Shown here one piece after another: positions 59,684-64,000 of a DNA stretch of 64,000 nucleotides. This DNA comes from Caballeronia sordidicola. GTDB lineage: Bacteria > Pseudomonadota > Gammaproteobacteria > Burkholderiales > Burkholderiaceae. The notes beneath the pieces are model-generated. The model made no database searches and was not told where the DNA came from. It worked only from the letters and a program-made list of their open reading frames with translations. Location: the NCBI RefSeq assembly GCF_000729995.1, contig NZ_JNFG01000202.1:248001-312000 (forward strand). Reading direction: 5' to 3'. How positions within the stretch are numbered: the first letter of the stretch is position 1; each line of letters begins with the position of its first letter. The translations under genes and the position numbers were made by a program.

Positions 59684-60589
59684 GTGACGCAGCTCCTGCG
59701 CAATGCCGACGCCTCGAACGATATGTCCGTCCTGAAGATGATCCGGAAACAAAAAATGCACACGATCCCCGAGTCTCTTCGCGCCATGCAAATCCAGACG
59801 ATCGATCTGGATGGTCAGACACTACGTGTCGCAACATGGCACGGCAGTGATGCTTCGCCGCCGTTGCTCATTTTCAACGGCATCGGCGCCAACCTCGAAC
59901 TGGTGGAGCCGTTCGTCGCGGCACTCGAAGATGTGACCGTCATCATCTTCGACGTTCCCGGCGTCGGCGGCTCGCCTGCGCCGGTCGTGCCGTATCGCTT
60001 CTCGACGTTGTCCGTGTTGGCCGACAAACTGCTGACGCGTCTCGGTCATGAGGGGGCCATCGATGTGCTTGGCGTATCGTGGGGCGGCGCGCTGGCGCAG
60101 CAGTTTGCGCGTCTGTATCCGGAGCGCTGCCGCAGGCTGATACTCGCGGCAACCTCTCCGGGCGTCATCATGGTGCCGGCCAAACTGTCGGTGTTGTCAA
60201 AGCTGATCGGGCCACGCCGCTATACCGATCCCGCTTACCTGCAACAGGTGGGCGCGGACATCTACGGAGGCGCTTACCGGCGCGACCCGGCGCTGCTGAA
60301 GGCGCACAGCGAGCATATCCAGCCGCCGCGCGGGCGGGGCTACGTGTATCAGCTGCTGGCCGCGGCAGGCTGGAGCAGTTTGCCGTGGCTTGGTTCGTTG
60401 CGCCAGAAGACCCTGGTCATGCACGGCAACGATGACCCTATTGTGCCGCTGACCAACGCGAAGATTCTTGCGGCCCGTATCCGCGATGCGACGCTCTATG
60501 TGATCGATGACGGTCACCTGTTTCTTATCTCGCGCGCGAGCGAAGTCGGGCCTGTGGTGCGCAAGTTTCTCCGGCAGGAGGGGAGTTGA
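59684..60589 (+). CDS. phaZ: Poly(3-hydroxyalkanoate) depolymerase (PhaZ-like alpha/beta hydrolase)
   Basis: Intracellular alpha/beta hydrolase of 301 residues that matches the mcl-PHA depolymerase family of Pseudomonas as I know it: IQTIDLDGQTLRVATW, PLLIFNGIGANLELVEPF, the lipase box GVSWGG (Ser132), Asp251 in GNDDPIVPL and His278 in IDDGHLFLISR. It would release (R)-3-hydroxyacids from stored polymer. The start at GTG 59684 is uncertain; an ATG at 59723 (MSVLKMIRKQKM) would remove 13 residues. It overlaps the next gene by 4 bp (TTGA), which indicates one operon with the phasin and DUF445 genes. Confidence 0.88.
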   Translation: MTQLLRNADASNDMSVLKMIRKQKMHTIPESLRAMQIQTIDLDGQTLRVATWHGSDASPPLLIFNGIGANLELVEPFVAALEDVTVIIFDVPGVGGSPAPVVPYRFSTLSVLADKLLTRLGHEGAIDVLGVSWGGALAQQFARLYPERCRRLILAATSPGVIMVPAKLSVLSKLIGPRRYTDPAYLQQVGADIYGGAYRRDPALLKAHSEHIQPPRGRGYVYQLLAAAGWSSLPWLGSLRQKTLVMHGNDDPIVPLTNAKILAARIRDATLYVIDDGHLFLISRASEVGPVVRKFLRQEGS

Positions 60590-61881
60590 GTTTCCCGTTT
60601 GACGATGGCGGTGGTGAAAGTGCATGGCCGGGCACTGCGAATGCACGCGAAGACCGCAAGGCAATGGGTCTGAAGCGCATGCGGCAAACGGCGATGTGCC
60701 TGCTCGCCTTCATGATTGCGTTGCTGTTCGCGTGTGTCGCCTGGCAGGCTGACCATTCATGGCTTGCGTGGCCGCGCGCGTTTGGGGAGGCCGGCACGAT
60801 CGGCGCGATCGCGGACTGGTACGCAGTCGTCGCGCTGTTCCGTCATCCCTTGGGTCTGCGGATCCCGCATACGGCGATCATTCCGCAAAACCAGCAGCGC
60901 ATTGCCGAGAGCCTCGGCAGCTTCGTCGAAGAAAATTTTCTGACACCGGAACTCATCATCGGCAGGCTGAGCGGCCACGATGCCGCACAGGCACTTGCCC
61001 AGTGGCTGGCGCACCCGGCGAATAGCAGCGGGGTCGCCGATATCGTCTCGGACGCCGTCGCAGGATTGCTTGAGGGCATTGACGAAGCAGACCTCCAGTG
61101 GTTTTTCGACCGCCTGGTGATACCGCAGTTGCGTACACTCGACGTCTCTCGCGTGGCTGGCGACATCCTCAAGATACTGACCGAAGGCGAGCGGCATCAG
61201 CCGTGGCTGGTTCACGGACTCGAGGCGTTTGAGAAGTGGCTGACGGCGAACGTCGACATGATCAAGGCCAAATTCAGCGAGACCTCGAGGTACACACCCG
61301 CGCCGCTGGACGACTATATTGTCAGGAAATTTATCGACGGCATCATTGCGCTTCTCCATGAAGCGGCGGCGAGTCCGGATCACGCGCTTCGCCGCCAGTT
61401 CGATGAGACCTTGCAGACGCTGACCGAGCGATTGCAGACATCGGCTGTGCACCGCCGTATCGGCAGGTCGCTGATGCGCGACTGCATCCGTCATTTCAGG
61501 CATGCAGACTATTATCGCGTGCTGCTGGAGCGCTTGCGTATGCGCGTGACCGCCGATCTCGGTCGCGAGCAATCGGCCGTGCGCGATGCATTGGCGAACA
61601 TGCTGGCTTCGCTCGGCAAGCGCATCAGCCGTGAGCCTGCGATTCGAAACAAGCTGAACGCATGGTGGCTCGCGCTCGCGCGGGAACTCGTCGTGCGCTA
61701 CAGGCGCCAGCTCTCCGCGCTGATCACCGAGGTCGTGAAAGGCTGGAATGCGGGTGAAGTGAGCCAGAAGATCGAAGCGGAAATCGGCCGTGACCTGCAG
61801 TATGTCCGGATCAACGGTACCTTCGTGGGCGGCTTGGTCGGCGTGCTGCTTCACGCCGCCACACTCGCCGTCATGCGGTGA
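60586..61881 (+). CDS. DUF445 membrane protein
   Basis: A 431-residue DUF445-family protein. A membrane segment at about 36-55 (QTAMCLLAFMIALLFACVAW) is followed by the conserved block GAIADWYAVVALFRHPLGLR, then IPHTAIIPQNQQRIAESLG and FVEENFLTPELI, which define the family. A long amphipathic helical region follows, and a second hydrophobic segment lies at the C-terminus (GTFVGGLVGVLLHAATLAVM). DUF445 has no established function. The start is TTG 60586, inside the phaZ stop codon; a nearby ATG (60664) is an alternative. Its place as the last gene of the PHA unit is the only functional clue. Confidence 0.85.
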   Translation: MSFPFDDGGGESAWPGTANAREDRKAMGLKRMRQTAMCLLAFMIALLFACVAWQADHSWLAWPRAFGEAGTIGAIADWYAVVALFRHPLGLRIPHTAIIPQNQQRIAESLGSFVEENFLTPELIIGRLSGHDAAQALAQWLAHPANSSGVADIVSDAVAGLLEGIDEADLQWFFDRLVIPQLRTLDVSRVAGDILKILTEGERHQPWLVHGLEAFEKWLTANVDMIKAKFSETSRYTPAPLDDYIVRKFIDGIIALLHEAAASPDHALRRQFDETLQTLTERLQTSAVHRRIGRSLMRDCIRHFRHADYYRVLLERLRMRVTADLGREQSAVRDALANMLASLGKRISREPAIRNKLNAWWLALARELVVRYRRQLSALITEVVKGWNAGEVSQKIEAEIGRDLQYVRINGTFVGGLVGVLLHAATLAVMR

Positions 61882-61889
61882 CACGCGCG

Positions 61890-64000
61890 CTAACCGGCCG
61901 CAACTAGTCCCAATGCCTGCGCGCGCGCAACGGCATGCGCGCGCTTCTCAACGGCCAGTTTCACGAAGATGTTCTTCACGTGAGTCTTGACGGTTTCGGG
62001 CGTAATTCCCAGGGTGCGCGCGATCTCCTTGTTCGACTGCCCCTGCGCAATCAGCTCGACAATACCGCGCTCCCGTGCGCTCAGCGACTCGCGCTCCGGC
62101 TCACGCCTCGCGCCGGCAGCGGGCTCGTAAAGCGCTCGCCAGCCGTCCAGCAGGCGATCGATGTAAGCAACGGTCTCCTTGGTCTGCGGGGTGGAGCGCG
62201 TGTCGTCGCGAACCGCACGCAGGAGCGGCCCCATCTCCGGCCCCTGGTCGAGAATCGAGCGGTAGATGTCGCTATTGGCGTTCAGGACTTCGCGAAAGAT
62301 TTCGACGGCGCGGGTCTGTTCGTTCGCACGCAACCAGACGAGCGCGAGCACGGTGCGCAAGCGCAGCGCAAGATAGTCGCCGCGCCGGTCTTCGACGCTT
62401 CGCAAAGCGCATGTCAATGACCCGAGCGCTTCCTCTGTGTGGTTCTGGGCCATGGCCACCCAGGCCACCGCGATGGCACGGAAGGTTTCGATCTCCGGCG
62501 AGACTGCTTCCTCCGCGGCGCAACGGGAGCCCACCAGCTGATCCAGCTGCACGACACATGCCGATGCTTCGGTCACTCTCCCTTCCGCAAGGTAGAGCCG
62601 CGCGCGCTCGACGAGGACGCCGGCGGTCAGCCGGTCCCAGCGGCGTGCGTAACCCAGGGCCTGCGCCTGATCGAGCAGCGCATAGGCCTGCTCGTTGTCG
62701 CCGCGCGCGATAGCGATCCGCACAAGCACCCGATAGGCGATCAAGGTGCTATCGAGCAGGACCGCGAGGTCGATCAACGGCATGAGATCGACCAGCAACG
62801 CTTCAGCCTCATCGAGCCGCCCTTGCTCGTACCAGATCTGCGCAATCATGGGCGCGCACAACGCGGCCGAGATGGATTTCGGACCGGAATGGCGCTCGGC
62901 GAGTTGCATCGACTCGGTGAAATAGCGCTCGGCGAGCGCGAAGTGCATCTGCTGCATTTCCGCGTGGCCGAGCAGGCATAGCCGGTAGACCGAAGCAAAC
63001 ACGTTGCGCTGGTCTTCCTCGATCGAATAGGGGATCCACGGTGTCGCGTACAGCGCTTGCAGGTTGCCTGCTTTCCAGTGCCCGAAGCGCACGACGTTGG
63101 AGACCACGTTGGTGGTCCAGCTGTCCGTCGACGGCCGGTCGAGACACGCCTGTGCGATCGCAAGCGCGCGCGGCGCGTCGTCCTGTAGCCCGGCCACCAC
63201 CGAGCGGATCCCCTGGCACTCCCAGCGGATGTTTTCGTGGGCGTTGCTCGAACCCGTACCCGCGTCGCGCTCGATCTCATCGAGCATCGCGAGCGCTTCG
63301 TCGAAACGCATCGCAAGCGCCATTCCCCACGCGATCGCGAGCGTAACCGCGACCTGCCCGCGCATCAGGCGCGCCGGGAACTGCCGTTGCCAGCCGAGCA
63401 GCGTGAGCAGGTCGCCTTTCGTGACAAGCGCCATCGCGCAGTGACCCATCAGGGAGACGGCGTCTTCCGTATCGCCCGCGGCGATCGCGTGCTTGACCGC
63501 GTCTGTCCATTGCTCCGCTCGGGCGTACCACTGGCACGCACGACGATGCAGGTCCACGACTTCATCGCGATGCCGGGTTTCGAGCCGCCGGCGCAGGTAC
63601 TCGCCCATCAGATGGTGATAGCGAAACCAGCGTCCTTCGATATCGAGCGGTTCGAGTAGCAACTGGCGGGCGGAGATCGTGTCCAGCATGCCTTGCCCCG
63701 CGCCAATGCCGGTTACCGCTTCACACAGCGACGCCGTCAGGCGATCAAGGATCGACGTGCGCAACATGAACTCGACCATGCCGGCCGGCAAACGCTTGAG
63801 GATGTCTTCAAGGTAGGCGGCGAACGGCCGGGAGGCACCGGACGGCGCGCTCACATCCCAGTCCGGTTTGCATTCGTCCCGCGACAGCACCGAGGCGGAA
63901 ATTCGCAGCGCCGCAGCCCAGCCTTCCGTGTTCGCGAACAGCGACTTGATGCTGGCAGCCCGCAGCCCGCCGGGGCATTCGTGTTCGACAAAACTACGGG
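61890..64000 (-). CDS. MalT-like LuxR-family transcriptional regulator, 5' end outside window
   Basis: A large regulator of the MalT/LAL type, of which ~700 residues are visible. The frame continues without a stop to base 64000 and includes the family block LFANTEGWAAALRISA, so the N-terminal NTPase (Walker A) lies beyond the right edge. The middle is a helical TPR-like sensor region. The last ~65 residues are a LuxR-type HTH: LSARERGIVELIAQGQSNKE and IARTLGITPETVKTHVKNIF. It faces the PHA cluster with an 8-bp gap after the DUF445 gene. Such regulators bind an inducer (maltotriose in MalT); the inducer here is unknown. Confidence 0.88.
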   Translation of the reverse strand, partial: RSFVEHECPGGLRAASIKSLFANTEGWAAALRISASVLSRDECKPDWDVSAPSGASRPFAAYLEDILKRLPAGMVEFMLRTSILDRLTASLCEAVTGIGAGQGMLDTISARQLLLEPLDIEGRWFRYHHLMGEYLRRRLETRHRDEVVDLHRRACQWYARAEQWTDAVKHAIAAGDTEDAVSLMGHCAMALVTKGDLLTLLGWQRQFPARLMRGQVAVTLAIAWGMALAMRFDEALAMLDEIERDAGTGSSNAHENIRWECQGIRSVVAGLQDDAPRALAIAQACLDRPSTDSWTTNVVSNVVRFGHWKAGNLQALYATPWIPYSIEEDQRNVFASVYRLCLLGHAEMQQMHFALAERYFTESMQLAERHSGPKSISAALCAPMIAQIWYEQGRLDEAEALLVDLMPLIDLAVLLDSTLIAYRVLVRIAIARGDNEQAYALLDQAQALGYARRWDRLTAGVLVERARLYLAEGRVTEASACVVQLDQLVGSRCAAEEAVSPEIETFRAIAVAWVAMAQNHTEEALGSLTCALRSVEDRRGDYLALRLRTVLALVWLRANEQTRAVEIFREVLNANSDIYRSILDQGPEMGPLLRAVRDDTRSTPQTKETVAYIDRLLDGWRALYEPAAGARREPERESLSARERGIVELIAQGQSNKEIARTLGITPETVKTHVKNIFVKLAVEKRAHAVARAQALGLVAAG

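Overview
The window is a 64 kb chromosomal segment of a betaproteobacterium of the Burkholderiaceae, most likely Paraburkholderia or Caballeronia. This rests on the high GC content, the strong G/C third-position bias (which leaves long antisense shadow ORFs), the gene order (dapC-dapD-arsC-like/dapE-prmB; smc-zipA-ligA; rpsB-tsf-pyrH-frr-uppS-cdsA-dxr-rseP-bamA-skp-lpxD-fabZ-lpxA-lpxB-rnhB; ppsR/ppsA; smpB/ratA-rnfH; guaB-guaA) and how the proteins read. I see no rRNA, tRNA, CRISPR array or insertion sequence. The genus is an inference.

Layout. 1-1.7 kb: 3' part of a glutathione peroxidase gene, a C-terminal scrap of an IlvD/Edd dehydratase and a DapA-family aldolase. 1.7-7.8 kb, minus strand: cardiolipin synthase, prmB, dapE, an ArsC-like gene, dapD, dapC. 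8.3-16.1 kb, plus strand: smc, zipA, ligA, def. 16.3-22.9 kb, minus strand: a small ORF, a pseudouridine synthase with a very large Arg/Gly/Asp-rich repeat extension, glnD, map. 23.4-39.8 kb, plus strand: the translation, isoprenoid, envelope and lipid A super-operon. 39.8-51 kb: ppsR divergent from ppsA, nfeD-qmcA, smpB divergent from ratA-rnfH, then guaB, a repeat-bearing membrane protein gene and guaA. 51-55 kb: an accessory stretch with a VapBC-like module, a HipBA module and a truncated PoxB-like gene. 55.3-61.9 kb: a compact gene set for medium-chain-length polyhydroxyalkanoate (AlkK-like acyl-CoA ligase, MaoC hydratase, class II-like PhaC, phasin, PhaZ-type depolymerase, DUF445 membrane protein), facing a MalT/LuxR-type regulator that runs off the right edge.

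Two points stand out. First, tsf (elongation factor Ts, normally essential) has an in-frame TAG at 25046-25048. The reading frame on both sides is intact and adds up to the usual length of about 293 codons, so this is a sequencing error, a very recent nonsense mutation or a read-through codon. Second, the PHA cluster pairs a class II (Pseudomonas-like) synthase and a matching depolymerase with an acyl-CoA ligase, a hydratase and a non-Pseudomonas phasin. On paper that is a self-contained cycle of substrate supply, polymerisation, granule coating, depolymerisation and re-activation.

All functional calls come from reading motifs and from knowledge of the families. No search was run.
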